A stretch of DNA of 64,000 nucleotides, taken from positions 5,057,747-5,121,746 of the forward strand of contig NW_003101682.1 of NCBI RefSeq assembly GCF_000003855.2, read 5' to 3'. This DNA comes from Blastomyces gilchristii SLH14081. Taxonomy: Eukaryota; Ascomycota; Eurotiomycetes; Onygenales; Ajellomycetaceae. Positions within the stretch are counted from its first letter, which is position 1. Each line of letters begins with the position of its first letter. A program made the translations under genes and the position numbers. Positions 36,398-48,469 of the stretch are shown piece by piece. A model generated the notes under the pieces. That model was not told the DNA's origin. It saw only the letters and a list, made by a program, of their open reading frames with translations, and did not search any database.

Positions 36398-36873
36398 CTA
36401 ATAAATAATCAGTATATATCTGTATAAATGTGAATATTTAGAAAATATACACTTAAAAAGTGTGATCAGAGTGAACTCTGCTATCACTTGAATAACATCA
36501 AGAGCAGAATACTGAAATTGATGATTTTTCTCATTAATTTCACAGACAAGATATGTGAAGATAATCTTGAGAAATATAAGATTCTCTGACTTCTGATAAA
36601 AATGAATCTCACAGAGAGACTCTATTTTCATAATATCAGAGACTGAGTGTTATTAAAAAGTATTACTTTCATGTAATACACATATACTTACTGCAATGAT
36701 TCACTCTCTATGCATGTGACTGAGAATTGCAGCTTTTTCACATCACACAGCTCTCTCTGAGATGCTGTCATCAGTTTGTAACTCACACAGTCTCTCAGTT
36801 CAGCACACACTGTGTGTATACAGCTCTGCATGCTGAGACTGTGTTGATCATTATAATCTGGCGTGATACTCAC
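36398..36873 (-). pseudogene. Minus-strand accessory exons in hAT T1
   Basis: Two open blocks on the minus strand, 36873-36688 (61 codons) and 36631-36398 (77 codons). T2 has matching blocks at 46359-46174 and about 46120-45890. The first block ends at a GTAAGT donor in both copies, and the second is preceded by TTTTTAATAACACTCAG, which resembles the intron ends elsewhere in this element. However, joining the blocks at these sites does not keep the frame, so the model is uncertain. No family is recognised. Confidence 0.3.
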
Positions 36874-37374
36874 TTTTCACAGGTCATATTTTATTTGAGA
36901 AGAGAGAGGGAAAGACATGACTGTGATTTTATTAAGAGAGAATGAATAATTAGTAATATTAAATATAATTTGATTCTTCTGCATTTAAAATTTGATTAGT
37001 CTATACTCTTCAATTTAAGAGTTTCTAAGAGTGTTTTAATAGTTTTCATATCAGCTTGAACTTAGTGATGAGTTGAAGAAGAAGAGAAAAGAGAGAAGAA
37101 AGAAATGAGAATAACTTATCTTTATAATATAAAAACAGAGAATTACTGTAATCATTCTCTCTAGTAACAAAGATCTGTTTTCTGTATATATCTCTGATAT
37201 AGATTATATGATAACTGCATACAAAGAATATCAACAGTGCATGTATTGAATGAAGATGATATTGCTATATAATACTGTAGCTGTTTTCATACATCTCTGA
37301 AAGCTGTTAATATTTTCTTTATCTCTTTATATTTGATAAGTCAGTAATATATTTTAATACACTCTCTCTTTCAT

Positions 37375-37500
37375 CATTATTATCATCATCATTATCATTA
37401 TTATTATTATTATCATCATCATTATCACTATTATTATTATTATTATCATCATCACTATCATCATCATCATTATCATTATTATTATCACTATTATCATATT
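37375..37500. repeat. ATT/ATC trinucleotide repeat in T1
   Basis: About 125 bp of mixed ATT, ATC and ACT units. The corresponding tract in T2 is at 46857-46967 and differs in length and order. Confidence 0.85.
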
Positions 37501-37555
37501 ATTTCTGACCGTCTCTTCTGCCTTCATCTCTCTTCAATACTTATTGAAATCAATC

Positions 37556-38345
37556 ATGTCATCTCTCTTTAAATATTCTGCGGTTCTGTGAACCATCAAG
37601 GCGCGTGAGCACTGTCACAGATTGAAGAGAGAGAAGAAGAAGACATTCAAGTGAGAAGAGACAGATTACAAGGTATGTTATAATGTCTTGAAGAGACTCT
37701 GTAAGAGAGTAGAATGATAACAATTTTAAGTAATACTTCTAATAGATTTAGACTGAACTAAGTATAGAAATAATGTGAATAATACTATCTGTGAGAGATT
37801 GAAGAAGAAGACAGTGAAGAGTCTCATACAGTAGTAATAAGATCAGAAGAAGTTCTGAGAATAATTTAAGTTCAAGATAAAGAGAGAGAGAGAGAAGAAG
37901 AGTATTACTGTAAATAAGTAATAACAGAAGAAGATTGAGAGAGTGTTAGAGTAGAAGATAAAGAAGTTAAAACTGATAAGTTTTTTATTTATTGAGAGAT
38001 AATGATTTTTGATAATACTTCTGTTCTCTAATTGATTAGCAGGAGCTGATAGAGAAGAAGGAAATTGAGGTCTTATTCAGGTCTTAAATATACTTCATGA
38101 TTCAGAACATTGAGAAGACAGCCCTGCTCTCTGAGTATGTCAATCTGCTTACTGCTGAGGTGGAACCTGAGACAGCAGATCAGAAAATGCAGGATTTTGA
38201 GACACAGATTGACCTGGCTGAGAGAAAGCAGTGAAAACCCTTCTCTGAGAAGGCAGTGAAGAGAGATTTTGAGATGATTATCATCTCAGATGAGAAGAAG
38301 AAGAAGAAGAAGAAGAATGAGAAAGAGAAGAAAGATAATGAGTAG
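37556..38345 (+). pseudogene. hAT accessory ORF1 in T1
   Basis: The same gene as at 47025-47793 in T2, where the model is explained. The first exon starts MSSLFKYSAV and carries one TGA. The last exon (from 38043) ends in a Lys-rich tail (DEKKKKKKKNEKEKK) with TAG at 38343-38345. A CAA codon here has become TAA, and one Trp or Arg position TGA. The function is unknown. Confidence 0.5.
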
Positions 38346-38969
38346 AAAAAGTTTTTTTCTTTTTATATTAGTTAGTTATAAGTTCATAATTATTAATAAT
38401 TGAAATTAATTTTGAGTTTTCAAAAATTATTATACAAGTTGTAATCAAGTCAGGAATAATATATATATATATATATATATTTAACTATCATGATTCACAA
38501 ATCACTATAATGTATAAGTATCAACATTTTTTCAACATTGATATTCATAATATTAATATATTTTTAATGATATTATCTGATAACACAATTTAGTAATACT
38601 CTCTTTCACAATATTAATATATTTCAAGAAATATGACAGAGATTAATCAAGATTATTTATTTACTTTCATACATTGATAATATTCAATCTGAGTTAGTAC
38701 TAAAATTATAACTAAGCTAAGAAACAAGATTATTTTCTCTTATATTAATTCTTCTTACACACATCAGTGATCAGTTATTAAAAATAAATTATCATCTTTC
38801 TTAAATTATTATTATATCTTCTGAATTCACTTCTTTCACTTCTTTTACTTCTATTGAAGATTCATAAACTCTTCAAGAAATCACTGTGAATCACAAAGTC
38901 TATGTTGTTTACAATTTAACACAGAATGCTCTCTTTCAATTATAATAAATAATCACTTCATTCTTTATA

Positions 38970-41215
38970 TCTGATTTCAGGCTATGAAATTTATGAAAAA
39001 CTCAACACAAACACTGAGATGAACTATAAAATAATTATTAATAGATTGTATTGCAGATTACTGAAGAGTCATCTCTCTGCTATAATCACTGCAACTTTAT
39101 TCAGAAACATTCATCATAAACTGATCATAGCTCTAAAGAAATTTCCTGACATCTGAAGTCATCAGAATGCAGATAATAAAAGAAAAATAATCAGAAAATT
39201 ACTACTGAGCTGATAAGTTACTCTATCAGATAACAATTTTTAATAACACTAACTTTCTAATTTGAAGAAAATCATGTGAAAATGACTCTGTATCAGTACT
39301 CTGATTTCCCAACTCTTATCTGATAACTTCTGTGAATAATTACTTTGTATATGTATATCTCTGAATCTTTCTCTTCAATCAATTGAAAACCCCGAATTCT
39401 GAACACTTCTTCAATACTTAATTCAAATCTTCATATTTCACATCATTCTGTCTTCAGTTCAACCTCAAGACACACTACAAAGTCAATATATAATATCTAG
39501 AATCAGAGTTGAAGAATCATTGAAGAGTGTCTCTCACAGTGAATGTATAAACTAGTATAAATAATCTTGCATTTATAAGAGTTATATGTATACATTGATG
39601 AGAACTGAACTTATCAAGAGACATTAATTGAATTTAAATCATTAATCAGTAGTCATACTGAGAATTATATAGCAGAGATATTAATGACTGTGATTAAAAA
39701 TAACTATTGAAATATTAGTCTCAGTCTTCTTATAATTACAACTGACAATGCTGTGAATAACTACACTATGATAGAGAGCTTGAAGCAAAAATTGGCTTTG
39801 TATTTCTGAAATAATAAACAAGGTCATATTCTCTGCATTGCTCATGTGATTTAACTTGTGATACAAACACTGATAAAGAATCTTAACATTGAGATAAAGA
39901 ATAATGAGATGACTGATTCTTGAGATGAGAATGAGATGAAAGTGATTACTCAAATAACTTTTATATTCACTTTGTAAAAGATAATGTTTTTTAATAACAC
40001 TTTTTAATATTGTTTTTTGATAATGCTTTTTAATAACACTACTGTTAATTTTGAATAGATTGACTAATAATTTAAATATCATAGATTTGAAACATTGCTA
40101 ATATAATTTGTATCTCTTCTAAATAATAACAACAATTTCATAATATTCAATAAATAAACAAATCAGTCACATCACTGAATATGATACAGAATGTTAGAAT
40201 ATAATGAAGTTCAATATATAAGATAACTGTTCAGACTCTTTAATTGTATCAGATGATTGATTATTGAGTACAACACTCTGATTGAGAAAAGATTCAGATA
40301 TTGAAACTTTCTGATATGAAGTGAACTCAGTTGAAATATGTGATTGATTTACTGTTTCAGTTTTATAAGATAATAAAGATGATCTCAATCACTTATACAT
40401 CAATACTGCAGTCAGTCTGATAAGTGTATAACAGTTTATTTACTTATCTTAAGAAGCAGTTGAATCACTTAAAAAGAAATTCAGTCTGGGATAATGCTAT
40501 AACACAGGCTATTATTGCTGTAAGAGATAAACTGGCATATTACTACAGCAAAACTGAACAATCTTTTGCAGAGTACTATGCTGTAACAGCTCTACTAGAT
40601 CTCTCTCATTGAGTTAATATCTACACTTCTCAAGATTGAACAGAGAAGAAATAAGACTCATATATTAAATTAGTCTGAGACTACTACAATATCAACTATC
40701 AGAGATTTGAACAAGCAGATGTTCAAGATGTGAAGACAGTGAAATATAATTCTCTAGTAAGTAATAATCTTTGATAACACTTCATATCACATAGAACTAT
40801 AATACTAACTTTGAAACAGAACTTATATACATTGATTGCAACTGAAAATCAGGCAAAACTACAGACTTATAAAACTGAATTTAATCACTATCTTCAAGAT
40901 AATTCAATGAATTTACACATCAAATCAATTCTAGAGTTATGAAAAATTGTTAAGAGTATATATTCAACTGTTGCACTGATGATGCATAATATTCTGACAA
41001 TTTCATTGACAGAGGTGAAAATGAAGTGAAAGTTCAACTCAAGTCAAGATATTTATTACTATTATCAGAGACAATTACAAGAAGAAATAATCAAGAAACT
41101 TATGATTGTAAAACATAGAATTATCAGACAGTTTAATACCTCTGATCACAGTATATCAGAGAAGTGTAGTTTTCATGAGAAAGTGAAGAATAAACTTACA
41201 CAAGAATGTATTTAG
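38970..41215 (+). pseudogene. hAT transposase in T1
   Basis: Recognised from several hAT motifs in order. DENWTYQETLIEF lies at 39597 onward with the first catalytic Asp. SHTENYIAEIL precedes the core ITTDNAVNNYTM near 39738-39775 (second Asp), then CIAHVI. MYNSLFTYLKK is at 40424, DKLAYYYSK further on, and the C-terminal dimerisation part reads ILTISLTEVKMK and QEEIIKKLMIVKHR near 40990-41120. At least two short introns are visible: one with donor GTAAGT near 40757 and acceptor CATAG near 40793, and one ending near 40056. Stops are mostly TGA. The gene ends at TAG 41213-41215 or somewhat later. The enzyme would cut and paste the element. Confidence 0.85.
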
Positions 41216-41436
41216 TTGTTTTATAAGCATTATCAATAATAATTATCAAATTCTGATTATATAAGTAATCACTGAATGAACTGAATGAGACTGATTTTAA
41301 TCTTCAGTCTCAGTCTCATTCTGATTTTGAAAGAATGATTATCTTTCACAGTTTATTCTGAGAAATTACTCTCATTTCACTGTTCTTGAATTAAATCTGG
41401 TTATTTTTCACACCATTTCTCTCAGAAATGATTCAT

Positions 41437-41544
41437 TTTCAGATTTTTTTAACACTTGGTCCTGGTGGGACTCACGCCAAGAAATGTATAAGATCAGATC
41501 AAATGGGACCAAATGTGAAATTCATGGTCTCACCGGCCAGTCTA
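41437..41544 (+). repeat. Right terminal block of hAT T1
   Basis: About 108 bp with intact CC/GG and CpG, nearly identical to 50942-51049 in T2, ending CCAGTCTA. It includes CCTGGTGGGACTCACGCC. The subterminal CAGGACCAA (complement) also occurs near the left end, suggesting transposase-binding repeats. Confidence 0.85.
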
Positions 41545-41552
41545 AGTCTTCT

Positions 41553-42091
41553 TATAAGTAATTTCTTACAGACTCTAGCTAACAGTTCTTATAAAGCTTC
41601 TGATTTTATCAGTGTCTTCTGCAGCTCTGTGAATTTATAATCATCTCTTCTCTACTCACACAATCTCTGATCAGATATATGCAAATATGTCTAGATTCTC
41701 TATCAATGATTCTCACATCACAGCATATTTCTGCAATCTCATTATTAATAAGAGATGAGTCTCTGAGTACCTGCAAAATTCAGACAATCAAGGCAATGTG
41801 AATACTATAAATTTGTGATGAGAGTTGATCTGAACAGATAAGCTCTCTCTTTATATCTTAATTATTTTCAGGCTGAATACTTCAGCATAACTGAGAAAGT
41901 GAACACAGCTTTGTAAGAGATATCTGATCACACACACAGATAATCAGCTCTCAAGACTCTGCTACAACTATGTATACTCTGATATTCAGCTTCTCTGAAG
42001 TCTGTGTATTTCTGATAATCTTCATATTAAATGTAATAATTATCTGTATCACAGATATAATACTCTCTGCTTCTTTGAAAAGAGAAATTAA
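41553..42091 (+). pseudogene. Antisense Cys-rich frame in G1-minus
   Basis: Runs opposite to G1-minus pol. An upstream part (41560-41640) reads a Leu/Ser-rich stretch, and a C-terminal part (41900-42091) carries the Cys cluster. CYNY is a mutated C-x2-C starting at 41960. It is followed by 20 residues, then CNNY (mutated C-x2-C), 8 residues and a final Cys at 42068-42070, with TAA at 42089-42091. The copy in G1-plus keeps all five Cys. T1 is inserted in the upstream part of this gene. The family is unknown. Confidence 0.5.
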
Positions 42092-42249
42092 TAGTTGTAA
42101 GAGAATTGAGTATCACAGATATTAAGAATATGAGTATAAGTTTTCTTTGTTTTTTCTTTATTAATCTCTAAATTATGTTCACAGCTCTGTTTTTATTTTC
42201 TTATTTTTTAACTTTAATAAGAGTATGATTTCTTCTTCTCTTTGTATAC

Positions 42250-45193
42250 ACTGCAGACTGTTCATTCTAGTAGAAACTCATCATCTTATAGACTAGAGTT
42301 TATAAATAACAGTGTTAATATCTTTATCATAATCAGATTCTTAGTGAAGACTGTATCATTCTGACTTGTCAGAATTTATAATATAAAAGTCATGTCTCAG
42401 CTTCTACAGATGTCTTATCTACTCAGATAATTCTCAAGTAAACTCATTCATCTTATCAGAATACTCTTATCACTGAATCTTGAATCAGAGCTTATAATCT
42501 TACTTCTCTAAGTTAATAATCTCTTTGACCTGATATTCTCTTTCACTCTCTAGTATCTTATGAACAGAGTGATAAGTTATAGAATTCTCTTCTAAGAATT
42601 TCTTATATTTATGAAGTAAAGAGATATGAAAAACATTGTATATCTACAACTCAGATAATAGTTTTAATCTGTAGAACTATAAACTAACTTTCTTTATAAT
42701 CTTATAAGACTCTATTTACAAGAGATTTAGCTTCTTACTAAATCTTCACATGATAATATTTTCTAGACTCAGTCAGACTCTATCATCTTTCTTAAAACTC
42801 TTTATAATATGCTTGAAGTCATAGTATCTCTTCTAATACTCTTGAGTTTTTCTCAAGAATTCATGAGCTTTCTTCTGAATCTTCTGAATTCTCTCAGCTC
42901 ATTCATGAGTATTATTACACTCTATAGTGTACTCTCACAGATTTATCAAGATTATCTGCAGATGAGTCTCAGTAAGCATCTTAAAGAGAATTTTATCTAT
43001 ACTGACATACTTTAAGTTATTGTATATAAACTCTGTGAGTGATAATCAATGTACTCAGTTATTCTGATTATAATTAATAAAGCACTGTAGATATTATTTC
43101 AATATACTTATCAGATATTCTATCTGATTATCTGTCTATTAATGAAAAGCTGTGCTTAGATCTTGTGAGATCTTCAGTATAGTTATCAGATCAGACTAGA
43201 ACTTCTCTGTAAAGATTAATTCTCTATCTGAGATAATATTTACAGATAATTCATACAATCAGATCATATTACAGATAAAGATATAAGTTAAATTCTTTGA
43301 CTTCAAGTTCTTATAGATGAGTATAAAGTGTGTTATCTTAATAAAGTAATTCATTATCATCAGCACACTGTCAAAGTAGATATTATATATATTCTTGCTT
43401 TCAGAGAGACTTACAAGAGTATTCATTTCTAGCTATTCTCAAGATTCTCATGAGATGAGTAGAGAAGTAAGTTCTTTATATAATCTGAATCACACTATCT
43501 ATGAACTCTGATATATAGTATAAGAATTCACTATCTTCTTTATAAGTTCTTACATCTTCAGTCAGAAGTATTTTCTTATAAGTAACTTATAAGTTCTAGT
43601 GACTGTAAAATGACTTACTAGAGAAGAGTCATAATATCTTTTAATAAGTTCTATATATAGAAACTTATTCATAGATATATAAATCAGATTCTCTCTTTAT
43701 AAGAGATTATTTAAGTCTCTTTAACTCTTTATTTCTACAGAATTAATTTCTGCTATAAGCAGTTTCTGAATATACTGAGTATATTCATTCTTCAGTTACA
43801 GTTCAGACAATCTGAATAGAAGATCTTATAAAGACTTATACTCTGTTTTTTCTTATATCAGATCTTCTACAGTACTTCTCAAAGTCTGCAAACTCTTCAG
43901 ATTATAAATACTCTCTTCAAGAATTCTTATAAAGATCTTCAGAGTGTTAACTCTCAGTGTTATAGAGAGTAGTTATACAGACTTCTTCTCTCTCTTCTCT
44001 CTCTTCTCTTATGAGAAATTAGAAGACTCTTCAGTTAATCTCTTTATAACACTCAGTCTGAGTATTCTGTGAAGCTTTTCTATCTTCTCTAGTCTCTCTG
44101 TATCTGTCACTCTGATCTTCTTAATATAGTCTGATCTGTGAGAGAATTCATTCACTGAGTTCTTAGTTCTCTTAATATATTCTATCTTGAATCAGAACTC
44201 ACTCAGTCTCTGAGCTCAGTGAATCTGCTGTTATGAGAGTTTCTTAATTAAAGTAAACTGTTATAAGCTATTATAATCAGTTCTAACAGTAATCACTGTT
44301 ACAAGACTCTCAAAGTAGTAATACTAGTAATGAAAGAATTTCACTATTATAAGAAGCTTCTGATTATAAATATCATAGTTGATCTTTACAGATTGCATCT
44401 TCTATGAGAAAAAGATTACTGAAACTCAGTTCTTATTTAGCTGTAGTTACAAGATTATTTCTAAAATTATAAAGAAGAAGATATCTATCTTTAATCTGAT
44501 TAAGAGTAAGAGATTAAAGTGAAACAGTATCACTATATTTATAAATATCTATTTCAATCTTATAAAGATCTTATAAGCTTCTAAGATAAGAAAGTTCTTA
44601 CAGCTCTTTCTTCTTAACAATCTTTTTATTCTTTATTTATGAAATAACTTCTTCTTATTTTCATTCTTCAGCATGTCTGTAAGAGTTAAGAAGATTCTTA
44701 TAAACACAAAAATAAACTGTCTATAAAAATTCACAAAGCTTAGAAAGATCTGAATCTTATAAATACTAGTTAACTCTGATTATGATAGAATAGTCTCAAC
44801 TCATGAAGATTTCATCTGAATATTATCTGCAGTGATTATATATTCTAGAAAATTAATTCAATAGATACTGAAGTTGTATTTTACAAGCTTAATATACAGT
44901 TCTACCTTATTCAAGACCTTCAACACACTTTATATATACTCAGTGTGTTCTTTCTTCTTCACAGAGTACACTATCACATCATTCAGATATATTATCACAA
45001 AGATATTCAGATATATATGAAGTATTTTATTAATAAAAGACTGAAATACTACAGAGATATTAGTCAGATTAAAAGACATCACTAGATATTTAAACAATCT
45101 CAGTGCAGTTCTAAAGACAGTCTTTCATTCATTCTCAGATTATATTCACAGCTGTGTATATATATTAATCATATTCAGTTATATAAATATAAC
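42250..45193 (-). pseudogene. G1-minus pol: RT, RNase H, integrase, chromodomain
   Basis: Reads leftward as the continuation of 51261-51050. The RT catalytic box lies near 44985 as YLND (mutated YLDD). RNase H is at about 44500-44100, integrase at about 43800-42900, and the chromodomain near 42560-42400. The sequence matches the reverse complement of the G1-plus pol throughout. It has stops and no open frame over 100 codons. The right edge (aatataac, 45186-45193) is the target duplication of T2. Confidence 0.8.
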
Positions 45194-45559
45194 TAGACTG
45201 ACCGTGTGACCGTGTCTGAGACCAGGACCAAACTTTACAGTTATCACATTGCCTAAAAGTATTACTTCTGGTCATGGTTTGTGTTCATCACATTGATCTC
45301 AAATCCTGTTATTTCAAATATTAAAGGTCTCAGATTCACTTTTCAAATAAAAATCTAGTCTCAGATAAAGAATATATTTGAATTCTTAGTCACATTTTCA
45401 TTCTGATTTCATTATTGAAAATGGCATTAAATGAGATCATGAAATCATTTCTCACTTACATAATATCATAACATAGTACTCATTTGTTGAAAATTCAATA
45501 GAGAGTATTATCAAATATTATTACTTTTCTGAACACAGATCATAATCAATATCATTTTA

Positions 45560-45760
45560 ATTAAAAAAAAAAAAATGTAAAATACAAAAAATAACAAAAA
45601 AACAAAAAACAAAACAACAAGAAAAAATCACAACAAAAAAAAAAAAAAAAAAAAGAGAAAGAAAAAAAGAAGAGAAAGAAAAAAAGAGATAGAAAGAGAA
45701 AGAAAAATAAAAAAAAAAGAAAAGAAAAAGAAAAAAACAAAAAATAAAAATAAAAAAAAA
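45560..45760. repeat. A-rich purine tract in T2
   Basis: About 200 bp of A runs interrupted mainly by G, matching tracts at 36120-36270 and 60350-60490. Its length differs between copies. Confidence 0.8.
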
Positions 45761-45889
45761 TCAAGATCACAGAGCTGTAGTACTCTTAAAATACTCACTT
45801 CTCAGAGTCTTCACAATATTCATCATCAACTGTGTATTTCTTACAGTGAGAATAACACAGCTGTGATGAGTCATTGTCTTAACATCATC

Positions 45890-46359
45890 TAATAAATAAT
45901 CAGTATATATCTATATAAATGTGAATAATTAGAAAATATACACTTAAAAAGTGTGGCCAGGGTGAACTCTGCTGTCACTTGAATGACATCAAGGACAGAA
46001 TACTGGAATCAATGATTCTTCTCATCAATTTCACAGACAAGGTGTGTGAAGATAATCTTGAGAAATATAAGATCTTCTGACTTCTGATAGAAACAGATCT
46101 TATGAAGAGACTCTATTTTCATTATATCAGAGACTGAGTATTATCAAAAAGCATTACTTCAATGTACATGCACTTACTGCAGTGATTCACTCTCTGCATA
46201 CATGGCTGAGAGTTGCAGCTTTCTCACATCACACAGCTCTTCCTGAGATGCTGCTGCTGGTTTACAACTCATGCAGTCTCTCAGTTCAGCACACGCTGTG
46301 TATATGCAGCTATGCATGCTGAGACTGTGTTGATCATTATAGTCTGATGTAGTACTCAC
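45890..46359 (-). pseudogene. Minus-strand accessory exons in hAT T2
   Basis: The T2 counterpart of 36398-36873. Block 46359-46174 (61 codons, five Cys) is the same length as in T1 and again ends at a GTAAGT donor. The second block (about 46120-45890) reads through with one TGA. The function is unknown. Conservation between T1 and T2 shows only that they are copies of one element. Confidence 0.3.
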
Positions 46360-46856
46360 TTTTCACAGGCCATGTTTCATTTGATTGAGGGGAGAGAGGG
46401 ACATGACTGCTGTTTTATTTGAAGAGAAATGAATAATTGAATCTGTAGAAGATAATTTGATTTCTTCTACATTTGAAATTTGATTAGTCTATACTCTTCA
46501 ATTTGAGAGTTTCTGAGAGTGTTTTAATAGTTTTCATACCAGCTTGAAATTAGTGATTGATTGAAGAAGAGAAAAGAGAGAAGAAAGAAATGAGAATAAC
46601 TTATCTTTATAATATGAAAACAGAGAATTGCTGTAATCATTTGTTCTAGTAACAAAGATCTGTTTTCTGCATGTATCTCTAATACAGATTATATGATAAG
46701 TGCATACAAAGAATATCAACAGTGTATGTATTGAATGAAGATGATATTGCTATGCAACACTGTAGCTGTTTCTGTACATCACTGAAAGCTGTTAATATGT
46801 TCTTTAAGTCTCTTTATATTTGATAAGTCAGTAATATATTTCAATGCACTTCTCCT

Positions 46857-46967
46857 TTCATCATCATTATTATCATCATCATTACTATTATCATTATCAC
46901 TATCATCATCATCATTATCATCATTATCATTATTATCATCATCATCATCATTATTATCATTATTATA
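46857..46967. repeat. ATC/ATT trinucleotide repeat in T2
   Basis: Mixed ATC, ATT and ACT units on the plus strand. His/Tyr-rich or Met-rich frames across it are artefacts of the repeat. Confidence 0.85.
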
Positions 46968-47024
46968 TCATTTCTGGCTGTCTCTTCTGCCTTCACCTCT
47001 CTTCAATACTCACTGAAATTAATC

Positions 47025-47793
47025 ATGTCATCTTTCTTCAAATATTCTGCGGTCCTGCGGATCATCAAGGCGCGTGAGTACTGTCACAGATTGAAGAAAG
47101 AGAAGAAGAAGATGTTCAAGTAAGAGAAGACAGATCATAAGACATATTATAATACCTTGAAGAGACTCTGTAAGAGAGTAGAATGATAACAATTTTAAGT
47201 AACACTTCTGATAGATTTAGACTGAACTAAGTATAGAAATAATGCAGATGACACTGTCTGTGAGAGATTAAAGAAGAAGACAGTGAAGAGTCTTATACAG
47301 CAGTAGTGAGACCAGAAGAAGTTCTGAGAATGATTTGAGGTCAAGATGAAGAGAGAGAGAGAGAAGAAGAGTGTTACTGTAAATAAGCAGCAGCAGAAAA
47401 AGATTGAGAGAATATTAAAGTAAGAGATAAAGAAGTCAAAACTGATAAGTTTTTTATTTATTAAGAGATAATGATTTTTAATAACACTTCTGTTCTCTAA
47501 TTGATTAGCAGAAGCTGGCAGAGAAGAAGGGAATTAAAGCCTTGTTCAGATCTCAAATGTGCTTCATGATTCAGAATATTGAGAAGACAGCTCTGCTCTC
47601 TGAGCATGTCAATCTGCTTGTCACTGAGATAGAATCTGAGACAGCAGACCAGAAAATGCAGGATTTTGAGATACAGATTGATCTGACTGAGAGGAAGCAG
47701 CAGAAACCCTTCTCTGAGAAGGCAGCAGAGAGAGATTTTAAGATGATTATCATCTCAGATGAGAAGAAGAAGAAGAAGAAGAATGAGAAGTAA
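47025..47793 (+). pseudogene. hAT accessory ORF1 in T2
   Basis: My best model has three exons: 47025-47169, 47215-47378 and 47512-47793. The first intron (45 bp) has GTAAGA, an internal TGATAAC and an AG end. The second (133 bp) has GTAAAT, TTTTTAATAACAC and TAGCAG. The exons join in phase to about 196 residues if the TGA and TAG codons in the Trp-rich middle (originally several Trp) are read through. The protein is basic, with KKEKKK near residue 27, a Trp/Lys-rich middle, an amphipathic stretch NIEKTALLSEHVNLL, and a Lys tail. It could bind DNA or the transposase, but I know no family. Confidence 0.5.
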
Positions 47794-48469
47794 ATTATAA
47801 AGAATGATAAGAAGAATGAGAAAGAGAAGAAAGATGATAAGTAGAAAAAGTTTTTTTCTTTTTATATTAGTTAATTGTAAGTTTATAATTATTAATAATT
47901 GAAATTAATTTTGAGTTTTTAAAAATTATTGTACAAGTTGTAATCAAGTCAGGAACAATATATATATATATATATATATTTAACTATCATGATTCACAAA
48001 TCACTATAATATATAAGTATCAACATTTTTTCAATATTGATATTTATAATATTAATATATTTTTAATAATATTATCTGATAACATAATTTAGTAACACTC
48101 TCTTTCACAATATTAATATATTTCAAGAAATATGACAGAGATTAATCAAGATTGTTTATTTATTTTTATACATCAATGATATTCAATCTGAGTTAGTACT
48201 AAAATTATAACTAAGCTAAGAAATAAAATTATTTTCTCTTATATTAATTCTTCTTACACACATCAGTGATCAGTTATTAAAAATAAATTATCATCTTTCT
48301 CAAATTATTATCATATCTTCTGAATTCACTTCTTTCACTTCTTTTACTTCTATTGAAGATTCACAAACTCTTCAAGAAATCACTGTGAATTACAAAGTCT
48401 ATGTTATTTACAATTCAACACAGAATACTCTCTTTCAATTATAATGAATAATCACTTCATTTTTCACAT

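Larger units (their letters stand above)
19737..41544 (+). mobile_element. T1: hAT transposon interrupted by G2
   Basis: Ends are TAGACTGACTG on the left and CCGGCCAGTCTA on the right, an imperfect terminal inverted repeat of about 11 bp. Exact 8-bp duplications (agtcttct) lie at 19729-19736 and 41545-41552. An 8-bp duplication and the encoded transposase (about 38970-41215) both indicate the hAT superfamily. Without G2 (20041-36052) the element is 5.8 kb, like T2 (5.86 kb). It sits inside the antisense frame of G1-minus. Both outer ends, especially the last 110 bp on the right, keep CpG and CC/GG. Confidence 0.93.

Noticed and set aside
37375..37500. Trinucleotide array considered as a CRISPR-like or satellite array
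   Set aside because: There are no spacers or regular units. It is a mixed ATT/ATC microsatellite inside the hAT element.
45561..45770. Phe-rich frame of 69 codons on the minus strand
   Set aside because: It is the translation of an A-rich tract that varies in length between hAT copies.
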